The notes: generated by a model from the sequence alone, not told the origin. DNA of 64,000 nucleotides from Marinomonas mediterranea MMB-1 (GCF_000192865.1 NC_015276.1:2914001-2978000); one strand, 5' to 3'; positions 16,062-25,157 are shown, numbered from the stretch's first letter. Program-made: numbers and translations.

Positions 16062-17213
16062 TCAGTCAACGTAACGCTCTAAACGTCGATGCCAAGTCGA
16101 ATTATGAACCGTTTCCAATATCTGACGGTTCAGCAATTCAGTCATAGGGCTACCGTCTGGCAAAATGAGCGAATAGTCAGTCTGCTCTAGAGTAATAGGC
16201 AAAACGCTCACCTCTTTTAAATACCCTGATTTAACCAAATATTGCATTTCCTCTTTTGAATGAACAATTGCCTCCAATCGCCCTTCTTGAAGCGCCGACA
16301 TCACTTGAGTCCATGAAAACAACTGCTCACTGTCGGTCACGTTATTGTCCTGTAGCCATTCAGCAATGGTTTCGCCCCTCAAGTCAGAGTTAAGCATATT
16401 CAAATACGCCACGTTTTTGTGTGCCAACTCATCAACGGACGTGATTTGTGCGCCTAACCCTTGCAACGTCAATGCCGAGGTTAACAACGCCGTCACAATT
16501 GAGACAAAGCTGACACCGAAAAACATCAATATGATCACCAGCACTTGACCACCACGATGTTTAACTTCAAACGGACTGCCTTGCCCAGAAAACACCAGTA
16601 CGGTGGACCAGATCATGGCATTGTAGAACCCTTTCAAAGGGCCGTCGGTAAACAATGGGTTTAAGTTCTTTTGCTCCGCTTGCCAATACAAGAGCGCGGT
16701 GGCGATCATAACGAGCAATAAAATAAGCAGAACAAAAAAGGTTTCCATTAAAGGAAAGTTCTGCACCAATCGATACAAATTTGCCCAACCGGATTCTTTG
16801 GCGACCATGACGCCAATGTGCCCTTGAAAATAACTGTGGGTAAAATCGACAATACGCTCGTTCTCAGCAGTGGGAACAAACGCGCCAAGCGCAATATCCA
16901 CATCCCCTTGTTTCAACGCGCTTAATAAGTTTTCATCATCAACATACTCTTTAAAGCGATAAGAGGTGTTTAAGCATTCCGCGATCGTGCTCCATAAATC
17001 AATGGCAATGCCCTCCCAGCCGCCATTTTTCTGCGTCGCAACACTCGCTTCGTAGATAAAAGGAGGCGAAAACCTGACCGCTATCGTAAGCGGTCGACTG
17101 TGCTCTTTTGTCTGAATATTTTGACAGTGAGAAGAGTAAGAGCTGGCATACGCAAAAGAGGAGACAAATAACCAGAGAGCCATTCCGATAAGCCGCAAGC
17201 GGTCTGCTCTCAT
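16062..17213 (-). CDS. Bacterial ionotropic-glutamate-receptor-like channel
   Basis: The 383-residue protein has the arrangement of prokaryotic GluR channels. A signal peptide (about 1-23) is followed by binding lobe S1 (41-150, starting LTIAVRFSPPFIYE), M1 (157-177), a re-entrant pore segment (196-214), M3 (222-249) and lobe S2 (255-383). The pore reads WSTVLVFSGQGSP instead of the TVGYGD potassium filter, so selectivity probably differs from GluR0. S1 and S2 are type-2 periplasmic binding lobes that would gate the pore on ligand binding. Its start overlaps the HAD gene stop by 4 bp (ATGA), so it is the coupled last gene of a four-gene operon. Confidence 0.83.
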   Translation of the reverse strand: MRADRLRLIGMALWLFVSSFAYASSYSSHCQNIQTKEHSRPLTIAVRFSPPFIYEASVATQKNGGWEGIAIDLWSTIAECLNTSYRFKEYVDDENLLSALKQGDVDIALGAFVPTAENERIVDFTHSYFQGHIGVMVAKESGWANLYRLVQNFPLMETFFVLLILLLVMIATALLYWQAEQKNLNPLFTDGPLKGFYNAMIWSTVLVFSGQGSPFEVKHRGGQVLVIILMFFGVSFVSIVTALLTSALTLQGLGAQITSVDELAHKNVAYLNMLNSDLRGETIAEWLQDNNVTDSEQLFSWTQVMSALQEGRLEAIVHSKEEMQYLVKSGYLKEVSVLPITLEQTDYSLILPDGSPMTELLNRQILETVHNSTWHRRLERYVD

Positions 17214-17890
17214 ATAGACACCTCTTCAGTCTGCTCCATCATTTCATCCGGTGATTCAAAACTAAATGCGGGACGATACATTTCTAACTCTTGTGGTGCG
17301 GTATAGCCCCAAAGTGCCGCGACACTGCGAACGCCGGCCGATTTTGCACACAGCAGATCCGCGGGAGAATCCCCTATCATCAAGGTGTGCTCTGGCAGGG
17401 TATTGAACGCTTGCATATAGTTCAGCAATACGACGGGGTTGGGCTTGGGTGGCGCTTGATCCGACCCAATAACTTTATCGAAATACGCCAGTAAATTGAG
17501 CCTTCGTAACAGCTCTGTCGCCCGTTGGCCATCTTTTCCAGTCGCAACACATAACGTCTTCCCTTGATCGCGTAGGGTTCGCAATAAGCGGTCTACGCCT
17601 GGATAGGCAACGACGTACTTCGCGAGATAACGACTGTGCCGAACAAAGTGAGGATGAAGCTCATGAGGTAAACCGATCTCATCCATGATTTGCTTGAATC
17701 CCTTACCAAGGTGTTTGCGGTATTCCTTAAAACGCTCAGCAATGGCATTCGGAGAGACAGCGTAGCCGTAGTAATCATACATAGAGGCTCGAAAAGCCAT
17801 TTCCATGACCATAAGGCTGTCAACAAGAACGCCATCCATATCAAAAACATACAAGCTAACGTCTTTCATGGATTGATTAGGGCTCGACAT
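17210..17890 (-). CDS. HAD-superfamily phosphatase (phosphoglycolate-phosphatase-like)
   Basis: From the ATG at 17890 (GGAGGT upstream; the ORF itself opens 28 codons earlier) the product has 226 residues. Motif I is FDMDG with Asp17 as nucleophile and Asp19 as acid/base, a helical cap domain follows, and motifs III/IV appear as KPNP and MIGDSPAD. It would hydrolyse a small phosphomonoester such as 2-phosphoglycolate or a sugar phosphate. It overlaps the upstream gene by 14 bp and the downstream channel gene by 4 bp, a strongly coupled arrangement. Confidence 0.82.
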   Translation of the reverse strand: MSSPNQSMKDVSLYVFDMDGVLVDSLMVMEMAFRASMYDYYGYAVSPNAIAERFKEYRKHLGKGFKQIMDEIGLPHELHPHFVRHSRYLAKYVVAYPGVDRLLRTLRDQGKTLCVATGKDGQRATELLRRLNLLAYFDKVIGSDQAPPKPNPVVLLNYMQAFNTLPEHTLMIGDSPADLLCAKSAGVRSVAALWGYTAPQELEMYRPAFSFESPDEMMEQTEEVSI

Positions 17891-19061
17891 ACAGTACCTC
17901 CGATACTTCTTCAAAACGATATAAGCCAGTTTCTTTCGCGTAGGCTTGGTAAATTTTAGGCAAACGATTATCACAAGACTGCTTGGCTTTGCGGGCAGCC
18001 AACCCCACTAGGAATTGATCAGCACGCTTAACAGCACTGTCAACCAAGGTACGTTCTTGTCGTGGACGCTTCATTAGATTGACCAGCTCTTTTCCCTGTT
18101 CAAGCCCAGCGATCGCGACTGTCATCATCCCACCATCGTCGACAAAGTTGGTTCCTGCTCCGAGGACGGGGAAATGCGCATGTGACACGGTCCAATGAAT
18201 AAGCTGATCAGCAGGAACAAACTGCTTGCTCCCTTTTTCGGTCTCGACTTGTTGATAGTTTGCAATAAGCAACATGGCGCGATTTTCGTTCGCGAGCGCG
18301 ACCTGTTGCTTCCATTCTGCGAGTGTCGACACCGCCGTTGGCTCCATCAACTCCAATGGAAACCAATTAAATTGCCGGTAGCTCGTAAGTTCTCGGCGCG
18401 CGGTGGGCGAGTTATCGTTCAATGGTAAGACGGCAGTCGCTCTTTCATCGCCGCAATATCGACTTAGGTCTAAGAGAGTTTCAGACAGGGCCACAAAGTT
18501 CTTATGCTCATAAATACCTTGCGTATTTACCGCATTAAAGTAGCCGTAAGGCTCCACACTATAATTCACACCAGCAAAGACAATTTGAGGAAGCGAGTCC
18601 CAGCTCTGAGCGTAAGTTTGTTCATAAAAATCCAGATCTTGTTCTGGACAGTCTTGCGCAAACAAACGTTCAGCCAAACTTTTTTCAGGAAAGACCTTAT
18701 TTTCGTACGCCAAGTAGTGAGCGCCAATCAACTCTTGCGCAAGATCGTCGACCAACAATAGGTAATCCGGCTTCCAATCCATAATGCCGTACAAGACATC
18801 TCGCGTGGATCGACGACGGAAGTTACAACCGTTGTGGTTTTTCAAATCCATATAATGAAAACGCACTTGCGCTGACGGTAACTCGCTATTTAGTTGCGCT
18901 AAAATACCTTCATCAATAGAGTTAACCCAACTTAGATCGGTATTATAGGAATGGATAACAAACACACGCGGTTCGTCTTGTTTGTGCTGCCATACTAGCC
19001 CTGCGACGCCCAGCACAATGCCCATGATCACCAACCGAGTCGCATATTTATAAAACATCAT
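17877..19061 (-). CDS. ABC-transporter substrate-binding-like periplasmic protein
   Basis: The 394-residue protein has an N-terminal membrane/signal segment (about 5-25). A region like the ABC-sugar/amino-acid binding fold follows (VFVIHSYNTDLSWVNSIDEGI, PDYLLLVDDLAQELIG, PQIVFAGVNYS), as in PF04392-like proteins. It has no associated ABC ATPase or permease here. Instead it lies between an SLC13-type transporter and a GluR-like channel, so it may be a periplasmic sensor or feeding protein for those. AGGAG precedes the ATG. The ligand is unknown. Confidence 0.68.
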   Translation of the reverse strand: MMFYKYATRLVIMGIVLGVAGLVWQHKQDEPRVFVIHSYNTDLSWVNSIDEGILAQLNSELPSAQVRFHYMDLKNHNGCNFRRRSTRDVLYGIMDWKPDYLLLVDDLAQELIGAHYLAYENKVFPEKSLAERLFAQDCPEQDLDFYEQTYAQSWDSLPQIVFAGVNYSVEPYGYFNAVNTQGIYEHKNFVALSETLLDLSRYCGDERATAVLPLNDNSPTARRELTSYRQFNWFPLELMEPTAVSTLAEWKQQVALANENRAMLLIANYQQVETEKGSKQFVPADQLIHWTVSHAHFPVLGAGTNFVDDGGMMTVAIAGLEQGKELVNLMKRPRQERTLVDSAVKRADQFLVGLAARKAKQSCDNRLPKIYQAYAKETGLYRFEEVSEVLYVEP

Positions 19062-19074
19062 TTTCGAATACTCC

Positions 19075-20544
19075 TTAGATCAACGCCAAATCCGCCCAAT
19101 ACGGTAATGTGGCGCACAGCGCGACAATCCGAGCAAAGCAGAACCAGAGATTGGAAGTGAGGAACGTTCGCTGCATTTCTTTATGCATTAACTTTTCCTC
19201 CCCTAACGCGGAAAACACTTGAGATGCAACACCATGCTGATATGGAAGAAAGAACGATTCGCTCAAGGTGATCAGACAAAAACCCACTACCCATGGCGAC
19301 AAAGCGGAATCTCCAGAAATAGAGATCAAAACACTCATCAAAATAACGAATGTCGGTGCCCCAGGAAAAAAGAGACGCACACTGAATACCACAGCACTTA
19401 ATGCCAATATCCCCACAAAAGGGTTACCAGTAATAAAGACGCCTAACCATTGCAGGTATTCGAGTGCCAAACTGTCTAATTGAAGATGCTGAATCGTTGG
19501 CCCCCAAGACATGATCGACGCAATAAAAATCAAGGTCGGCCAATCAACACGGTTTCGCATATCACCTGCATTTAGCCCATCGAATAAAAAGATCACCATG
19601 GCAATAAACAAGGTAATCCACGCCAATGCGATATGATGGAAAGACATCGTCAAAATAGAGCCAATCAAGACGAGCATAGCCAACACCGCGCCCCGCTCTT
19701 TGTTATCAAATCCTTTGAGTTTTCTCAGCTCTTCTCTTACCTGTTCAACCTCCGCATCCGATACGGTTTGCTCTTTTCTGCATCGCCAAACAACCCAAAC
19801 ACAATAGAACGAAAGAAGGACAACACCGACAAAAATGGTGCTCTGAAACCAGTTTCCCCATTGAAAATAAAACTGTGTTTGTAAATCCAAAAAACCAAGC
19901 ATTACAAAGTTCAATGGATTCCCCGTTAGAAAAATCGTACAGAGCAAAAAACTCCCCTGCATTGCACTGACTTGCAACGTTGCTTGCCTACGAGGATCAA
20001 TAGAGAGCTTCGACAAATCCACCGCCAAGGGTGTCATGATAGCCGAGCGACCCAGCGGAGAAGGAATCAACGCGGATAAGAACGTACCCAATCCAAATAA
20101 TATAAATGGCTGGGTAAAACGATTATTTGGAAGTCGCACCGTTAGCCATAATGAAATTCGCCTAGCGAGCCCCGACGTACTCATCATAGCGGCGAAGATA
20201 AACATGCCTAAAACAAGAAAAATAACATCAGAGCCAAACCCTGCGACGACGATCTCTCGTGGGGCTAAATTCAAAATCACCGATAGGATGGTAACCAATA
20301 TCGAAGGCACAAAATTAGGCGTTAACCGAAACACCCACATACTGACCGCCCCAGAAATAAGCGCTAAGAAAATAACGCCTTGTTCACCAGATTGCTCATA
20401 GATTTTTTCGGGTAAGTGAACATACAAAAAAAGAGGTAGAACAAATGTGACTAGCCAACCTGTCAGCCGAAACAACACATCATAATCAAGCGCTTTTTTC
20501 GGTACATTTTTGGCTGAAACAGCCTCTTGAGAAATTTCATCCAT
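19075..20544 (-). CDS. SLC13/DASS-type anion symporter
   Basis: A 489-residue polytopic protein with about 11-12 hydrophobic segments. It carries typical SLC13/DASS features, including a long conserved segment with SALIPSPLGRSAIMTPLAVDL and a second half with FFPGAPTFVILMSV. Such carriers import dicarboxylates, sulfate or related anions with sodium. It is the first gene of the minus-strand operon and is followed 13 bp later by the binding-like protein. The substrate cannot be inferred further. Confidence 0.78.
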   Translation of the reverse strand: MDEISQEAVSAKNVPKKALDYDVLFRLTGWLVTFVLPLFLYVHLPEKIYEQSGEQGVIFLALISGAVSMWVFRLTPNFVPSILVTILSVILNLAPREIVVAGFGSDVIFLVLGMFIFAAMMSTSGLARRISLWLTVRLPNNRFTQPFILFGLGTFLSALIPSPLGRSAIMTPLAVDLSKLSIDPRRQATLQVSAMQGSFLLCTIFLTGNPLNFVMLGFLDLQTQFYFQWGNWFQSTIFVGVVLLSFYCVWVVWRCRKEQTVSDAEVEQVREELRKLKGFDNKERGAVLAMLVLIGSILTMSFHHIALAWITLFIAMVIFLFDGLNAGDMRNRVDWPTLIFIASIMSWGPTIQHLQLDSLALEYLQWLGVFITGNPFVGILALSAVVFSVRLFFPGAPTFVILMSVLISISGDSALSPWVVGFCLITLSESFFLPYQHGVASQVFSALGEEKLMHKEMQRTFLTSNLWFCFARIVALCATLPYWADLALI

Positions 20545-20977
20545 AGCATTTACTCTTAGAGTTGATATAAAAACCGTGGTGAAATTTTCTTTGATGTTAG
20601 AGAGGAAAACTCGGGGAAGAAAAGTAGGAATAACGCGTTTCCTACCGACCTACAACGAACGCAGCTTGTGTGCTCAAATCAGCGATCTTCAGGCGACTCG
20701 GTCAGCCCATCGCCCACTAAGTGTAATACAGTGTAATTTGCATATGCTTAAAAGGTATCTATGCTAAAAGCTGAGACACTCGTAGTATCACCAACGAGTA
20801 TCAAGAATTGGAAGCATTCTGAAAATAGGGTAATAAGAAGGACAAGAACAAAAACGCTGTGTTCATGCAAAATGCATGATGAATCGACACTAGTTAACTC
20901 TGATTAGAAGCCGTTTAACCTGTCTTTACTATGCCAATTTTCTGTTCCTATCATTTAAAATGAGACGGAGAAAAACG
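20545..20977. other. Divergent intergenic region with promoter and palindrome
   Basis: The 433-bp gap contains the GTGTAA direct repeat and -10 element described separately, giving a roughly 205-nt leader before the DUF2589 gene. The leader includes a perfect palindrome TCATGCA-AAA-TGCATGA (20863-20879) and a short ACTCGT/ACGAGT inverted repeat near 20776. No gene is apparent; the 63-codon ORF at 20576 has no ribosome site. Confidence 0.55.
20721..20765 (+). promoter_or_regulatory. Promoter with GTGTAA direct repeat (site 1)
   Basis: GTGTAATACAGTGTAATTTG carries two GTGTAA boxes 10 bp apart (20721 and 20731). TATGCT at 20760-20765 lies 29 bp after the start of the second box. The same boxes and spacing occur at 24726 and 56881. 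The layout fits an activator site overlapping -35. Confidence 0.65.
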
Positions 20978-21616
20978 ATGCCTAGCTTAGTATCGATGGC
21001 GCAACAATTTAGTGGACTACCAATGAAATCTCTTTTGGGCGCTCCGCTGAAAGCTGCAACTGACGCAAATGGAATGATGGCTCGAACACAAACTCAGTTT
21101 TTGCTAAGTACTTGCTTCAACAAAGACGACGCAACTGGCAATTTAGACCCAATCATGGTGTCCTTTAACATCACTCGCTCAATCATAAATCAAGATGGAA
21201 GTGCGGCAACCCCTCCAACCGCTAACGTACAGTTTAACCTCCCCCTACTCACTTTGATTCCACTAAACTCTCTAGCGGTTGATGACGTTAAAGTACACTT
21301 TGAAATGGAAGTGAAAAGCTCAACGTCTACAGACCATGAAACGAGCAGTGAACAAGAAACTGCTGCGAAAGCGGATCTAACCGCGAAGTATAATGCTGGC
21401 CTATTTTCTGTCGAAGTTCACGGTTCTGTCTCCCACAACAGCAAAACAACCTCTCAACAAAGTGAGCACTACGAGGCATCTAACCAAGCCAAATACGAAG
21501 TCGATGTTCATGCAGGGCAGCTTCCTTTACCAACCGGTGTCACAACCATCATTAATGCATTCACAAAGAATATCGACCCTATCATGTTAAAAGACGCTGG
21601 GAGCGATGGAACATAG
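20978..21616 (+). CDS. DUF2589-family protein 1
   Basis: From the ATG at 20978 (GGAG eight bases upstream) the product has 212 residues. It has the DUF2589 pattern: an N-terminal helical segment (GLPMKSLLGAPLKAATDAN, about 10-28), then beta-rich sequence with PLLTLIPLNSLAVDDVKVHFEMEV, a polar Ser/Thr/Glu insert and AGQLPLPTGVT near the C-terminus. The family has no established function. It is the first of three related genes in a row with the same N- and C-terminal signatures, suggesting subunits of one assembly. No signal peptide. Confidence 0.75.
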   Translation: MPSLVSMAQQFSGLPMKSLLGAPLKAATDANGMMARTQTQFLLSTCFNKDDATGNLDPIMVSFNITRSIINQDGSAATPPTANVQFNLPLLTLIPLNSLAVDDVKVHFEMEVKSSTSTDHETSSEQETAAKADLTAKYNAGLFSVEVHGSVSHNSKTTSQQSEHYEASNQAKYEVDVHAGQLPLPTGVTTIINAFTKNIDPIMLKDAGSDGT

Positions 21617-21726
21617 CAATACGCCACACTTCAATATGGCTAACATAAAGTAAAACGTCGGCGTTCAAATGTGAGTAGAGACGACTTTTTTGCCGTCTAT
21701 TTTTTTGCCGCCTAAGAGGAGACGTA

Positions 21727-22224
21727 ATGATTGAATTTGAAGCCTTGATGCGCGCGATACATAAGAGCGTTAAAGACGCTGCAAAATCAGTAGAAGGAGA
21801 AACGGTTGATTTTATCAACCGCTTTTTCGAAGAAACTACCGATGACGAATCGAAGTCCGACAACCACTCAGTCATGAGGCCAAAGACCTGTACAATGCAG
21901 TTTCCAAGCCGCACCGCAGACGGCATTGAAACCGTTACTGCCGAAGTTCCTTTGCTTGCGCTTGTTCCGATATCCTCCCCACGAATCATGGAAGTTAAAT
22001 TCACTACTGAGTTGGATATCACCACCAACAAAGATGAAAAACTTTTAGTGTCTTTCCCTAAACCTCGAAAGCGAAGCTTTTTCTCAAGCAACGATTCGTC
22101 GGATGGCGCTCCGTCTGGCAATGCAACCATTGAGATAACCTTGACTGGCGACGAACCACCAGAAGGCTTAAAAACACTGATAGACGGCTACGAACGTGCT
22201 CTGCGAGCACAAATTCCAGGCTAA
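21727..22224 (+). CDS. DUF2589-related protein 2 (short variant)
   Basis: A 165-residue paralogue that keeps the central beta motif (VPLLALVPISSPRIMEVKFTTELDI) and the end region (PEGLKTLIDGYERAL). It replaces the GLPMKSL segment with a different amphipathic helix (MRAIHKSVKDAAKSVEGE). AAGAGGAGACGTA provides the ribosome site. It lies between two fuller copies on the same strand. The distinct N-terminus suggests a specialised role, such as a cap or adaptor, in a shared complex. Confidence 0.65.
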   Translation: MIEFEALMRAIHKSVKDAAKSVEGETVDFINRFFEETTDDESKSDNHSVMRPKTCTMQFPSRTADGIETVTAEVPLLALVPISSPRIMEVKFTTELDITTNKDEKLLVSFPKPRKRSFFSSNDSSDGAPSGNATIEITLTGDEPPEGLKTLIDGYERALRAQIPG

Positions 22225-22290
22225 CATAAACGCGCTTTATGCTAGTACATTTTCGACAACGGTAAATAACAGACGATTTGAGGCCATAAA

Positions 22291-22893
22291 ATGAGCGAAA
22301 AACGTTTAGCAAAGAACTTTACCGGACTACCGATGAAAGCCTTGATAGGAGCCCCACTTAAAGCAGCGACCGATGCGAATGCCATGATTTCACGTGCTCA
22401 AACACAGTTTCTCTTATCAACATGTTTTGAAAAAGTGGCAGAAAATAGCAGCGACCTAAAACCCATAATGGTCACATTCAAGCTTTCAAGACAAGTGCTC
22501 GACACTTCTGGAGCACTGCAATCGGACCCAATAACAATGGACTTCTCCATTCCTCTGATAACACTCATTCCAATCAGCTCGCTGGCTATAGAAACGCTAA
22601 AAGTGTCATTCAGCATGGAAATAAAAAGCTCTAGGGAGTTCACCAAAGAAACACAGGAAGACAGAGAGAAACGCAGCTCAAACACGGGTATAGGACAAAC
22701 GTTTCATTCTCACGAATTCGATACAGAACTTCATGGCACGCTGTCTTCAAAATCAAAAACGACTGGAAACGTGAAATCAGGAGCAAATTACGAGGTAACC
22801 ATGGAAGCAGGCCAGCTTCCCTTACCTAAAGGCGTCACTATGATGCTTGATATCTTCTCCAAAAACCTCACCCCCATTCCCAACAAAGACTAA
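22291..22893 (+). CDS. DUF2589-family protein 3
   Basis: The 200-residue paralogue closely follows protein 1: FTGLPMKALIGAPLKAATDAN at the start, the PLITLIPISSLAIETLKVSFSMEI core, and AGQLPLPKGVTMMLDIFSKNLTPI at the end. The insert between core and end is again polar but different in sequence. It is 66 bp after the short variant and 24 bp before the zinc-ribbon gene, so all four are likely co-transcribed. Confidence 0.73.
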   Translation: MSEKRLAKNFTGLPMKALIGAPLKAATDANAMISRAQTQFLLSTCFEKVAENSSDLKPIMVTFKLSRQVLDTSGALQSDPITMDFSIPLITLIPISSLAIETLKVSFSMEIKSSREFTKETQEDREKRSSNTGIGQTFHSHEFDTELHGTLSSKSKTTGNVKSGANYEVTMEAGQLPLPKGVTMMLDIFSKNLTPIPNKD

Positions 22894-22917
22894 TGCACGG
22901 TGTATAGGAATAACGAC

Positions 22918-23124
22918 ATGAGTATAAAATCAACAATCGACTGTCCAGACTGCGGGTCCCCCATTTATTTTGAATCAACACTGCTGATCTCGGGGCAAAG
23001 CTTCACGTGCTCAAATTCAAACTGCGGAACATCAATTTCACTATCAAGTGAAGAAACAAACGTTGTTGCGAATGCCTTTGAGAAGTTTGAAAAAATAAAA
23101 CACGACGCGTTAAAACAAACATAG
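22918..23124 (+). CDS. Small zinc-ribbon protein
   Basis: The 68-residue protein has a CPDC...CSNSNC four-cysteine zinc ribbon near its start, followed by a helical tail (EKFEKIKHDALKQT). AGGAATAACGAC precedes the ATG at 22918; an upstream ATG at 22900 is possible but lacks a ribosome site. It directly follows the DUF2589 genes and is probably part of their transcript. Small zinc ribbons of this sort often act as adaptors. Confidence 0.65.
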   Translation: MSIKSTIDCPDCGSPIYFESTLLISGQSFTCSNSNCGTSISLSSEETNVVANAFEKFEKIKHDALKQT

Positions 23125-23495
23125 AACCAAAGGAAGATGTGAACAAGCCCACTGGCTTCCGCGTGCGGATAACGCTTCTTTGTTCGAGGCAAGTGTCTCG
23201 AGACAAATGTCGCCGTCCAATATTGAGCATATTGGCAAGGACGTTAACGAAGAATGAAAGAGAGCTTAGCCCACACTCGGCAACTGCGCCTGCGTTGCCC
23301 TAATGACCTACATCCATGTAGGCCTCCTTTGGGTCTTTCAAAGAAGCAGCCTATCTTAGTTAAGAGTGATTGAAAGGTATTAACATTCCTACTCTCTCTC
23401 GCCTTAATTAAGCTGTTTCTCTAATAAAACTGAAGCTCATAAGACTTATTCGTACCTTATCTAACAGTACTAAGAGTTCAAAAATAGGCGAAACA
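23125..23495. other. Intergenic region with a probable dispersed repeat
   Basis: The 371-bp gap has no plausible gene. The part at about 23250-23345 is more GC-rich and structured, including CTGCGCCTGCGTTGCCC and a palindrome CCTACAT-CC-ATGTAGG at 23308-23323. It looks like a repetitive intergenic element, but only one copy is in this window. No terminator with a U tract was found. Confidence 0.45.
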
Positions 23496-24623
23496 ATGAA
23501 GAAAATCGTATCAATCTTTATATTATTTTACACCACTGCTCTACTGGCCTCCGACGACTATGTCATCAATACGAGTCATATTCTTTATGTGTCCAAATCC
23601 GAAAATGTAAGAGCGTTCCTTGAACCAGGTACCGTTCTAATGAAAGTCAGAACATCTATAAACGATACCTATAAAAGAAGGCTAAGGGTCATTACTCCAG
23701 GCGGGCTGGAAGGTGAAATTATTCGACGAGGCTACGACCAATATCAAAATATAACAAAACCTATCGCTTACCTAAAACGTCCCTTAAAGATTAAAAATGA
23801 GCAGTTTGAAAGTGGTGCTAAATTTCTGGTATCTATAGACGATGATGACGAAGAGCTTAGTTATGAACTTACCTACCCTGCTCCTTATCTGGATCTAAAA
23901 CTCAATAAATACGATGTAAAAGAAAGAACTAAACGACTGTCTGAGGCCGAGTTTGATTATAATTTCAACCTCGTCACACCAGACTCAATGCCACACCATT
24001 ACCCTCGCTGGACGAGATCTAGAAAGTCTCCTGTCGAATGGGGTTGTGGCAATTCTAAAAAAGAAGAGTCTGTATTTGAAATCGGAGCGGGAGGGAAAGT
24101 TAGCGCAGGAGGAAGTTTCTTCTCGTTTTTTGAAGCTGATACCTATGCGGAAAGCGACAATAGAAAAACCATTACTTATACAAAAAACCTAGCCGATAAT
24201 TTCAACAAACATAGAATAACTTATTGGAAACTCAGTTCGGCGATAGCACCAAGAAAAACCATTCTAAACGTCGCATTAGAAAAATTGTCGTCATGCGATG
24301 GCACAAAAAAACTGTCCTTTAACTATGTAATACATTTCTCGAAAATCGAAGACATTGACCCTAATACTGCTCGCTCCCAGAAAAACGAAAACATCGACCC
24401 TATAGCCATTAATCATGATTGGGTCGAAGCGAAGAAACTGACTCCAGGTGGAACATCTCCCATCAAGCTTACAACCCTAGATGACTATCGTGATTTAAAA
24501 GCCGCATTCAAAGATTTTAAATTTCAGTTTAGTCGTGACGGGTATGAACTAAACAGCGCTCTTTTACAATTTGTCATGATGATGACTGCAAATATTAGTC
24601 TTGAGTATAAACGCTCGCCTTAA
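23496..24623 (+). CDS. Exported protein of unknown function
   Basis: The 375-residue protein has a clear Sec signal (about 1-18, cleavage near LLASDD). The mature N-terminus is beta-rich (YVSKSENVRAFLEPGTVLMKVR, then RLRVITPGGLEGEII) and faintly like a bacterial SH3-type fold. The middle has a Gly-rich segment (GAGGKVSAGGSFFSFFEADTYAES), and there is one Cys pair at about 180 and 265. I do not recognise the family. It lies 371 bp downstream of the DUF2589 operon on the same strand. Confidence 0.6.
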   Translation: MKKIVSIFILFYTTALLASDDYVINTSHILYVSKSENVRAFLEPGTVLMKVRTSINDTYKRRLRVITPGGLEGEIIRRGYDQYQNITKPIAYLKRPLKIKNEQFESGAKFLVSIDDDDEELSYELTYPAPYLDLKLNKYDVKERTKRLSEAEFDYNFNLVTPDSMPHHYPRWTRSRKSPVEWGCGNSKKEESVFEIGAGGKVSAGGSFFSFFEADTYAESDNRKTITYTKNLADNFNKHRITYWKLSSAIAPRKTILNVALEKLSSCDGTKKLSFNYVIHFSKIEDIDPNTARSQKNENIDPIAINHDWVEAKKLTPGGTSPIKLTTLDDYRDLKAAFKDFKFQFSRDGYELNSALLQFVMMMTANISLEYKRSP

Positions 24624-24725
24624 ACGCCGTTATAAATACTTGGGAATGCTTTGACTCAGTCAATCATGCAATAAGCGATGTACATTGTCGCTGCTTGTAA
24701 ATCCAAACAAAGCATTTAACGATTA

Positions 24726-24770
24726 GTGTAATACGGTGTAATTTGCTTCTGCTCAATTAACCGCTACGCT
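24726..24770 (+). promoter_or_regulatory. Promoter with GTGTAA direct repeat (site 2)
   Basis: GTGTAATACGGTGTAATTTG at 24726-24745 matches site 1 at 19 of 20 positions. TACGCT at 24765-24770 lies exactly 29 bp after the start of the second box, as at site 1. It drives the XRE gene at 24821. Confidence 0.65.
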
Positions 24771-24820
24771 TCTTTTACAAGATATCGGATCGCTACGTCA
24801 TGCTATATGGAGAAAACGGA

Positions 24821-25081
24821 ATGAAAACGATGGATGGACGCGTCGCCCTAGATGTAACACGCTTAAAGGATCTTAGAATGCGATTAGGGCTCAGTCAGGA
24901 AAAAGCCGCAGAACAGTGCATCAGTAAAGGGATTTATGTCTCTATTTCTTCTATCAAGCGCGCTGAACTAGGTATGAACGTACTATATCGAACGGCAAAT
25001 AACCTCGCTCTATTCTATCAAATAGACATAAAAGACATTCTAATAGACCCACAACTAATAGAGCAAAGACACTCGGCATAG
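24821..25081 (+). CDS. Single-domain XRE-family regulator
   Basis: With the ATG at 24821 (GGAG upstream; the ORF opens 21 bases earlier) the protein has 86 residues and is essentially one Cro/C1-type helix-turn-helix (LKDLRMRLGLSQEKAAEQC...SISSIKRAELG). The motif LYRTANNLALFY is typical of HTH heads found on large ATPase or cyclase-type regulators, here standing alone. It carries the GTGTAA direct-repeat promoter right upstream, so it may be autoregulated and may control the two other loci with that element. It is convergent with lodB. Confidence 0.78.
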   Translation: MKTMDGRVALDVTRLKDLRMRLGLSQEKAAEQCISKGIYVSISSIKRAELGMNVLYRTANNLALFYQIDIKDILIDPQLIEQRHSA

Positions 25082-25098
25082 CAAACATAAGCTATGAT

Positions 25099-25139
25099 AA
25101 ACGAAGGGAGCCTCCGGCAATCGTCGGCTCTCTTCGTTT
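25099..25139. terminator. Hairpin between XRE gene and lodB
   Basis: A 14-bp stem (AAACGAAGGGAGCC / GGCTCTCTTCGTTT, one G-U pair) with a 13-base loop lies between two convergent genes. There is no separate U tract beyond the stem, so its efficiency as an intrinsic terminator is uncertain. Confidence 0.65.
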
Positions 25140-25157
25140 AGCTCATTGTCTGAAAGG

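Noticed and set aside
20576..20767. 63-codon ORF upstream of the DUF2589 operon
   Set aside because: It overlaps the GTGTAA promoter, has no ribosome site and is rich in basic residues without a pattern.
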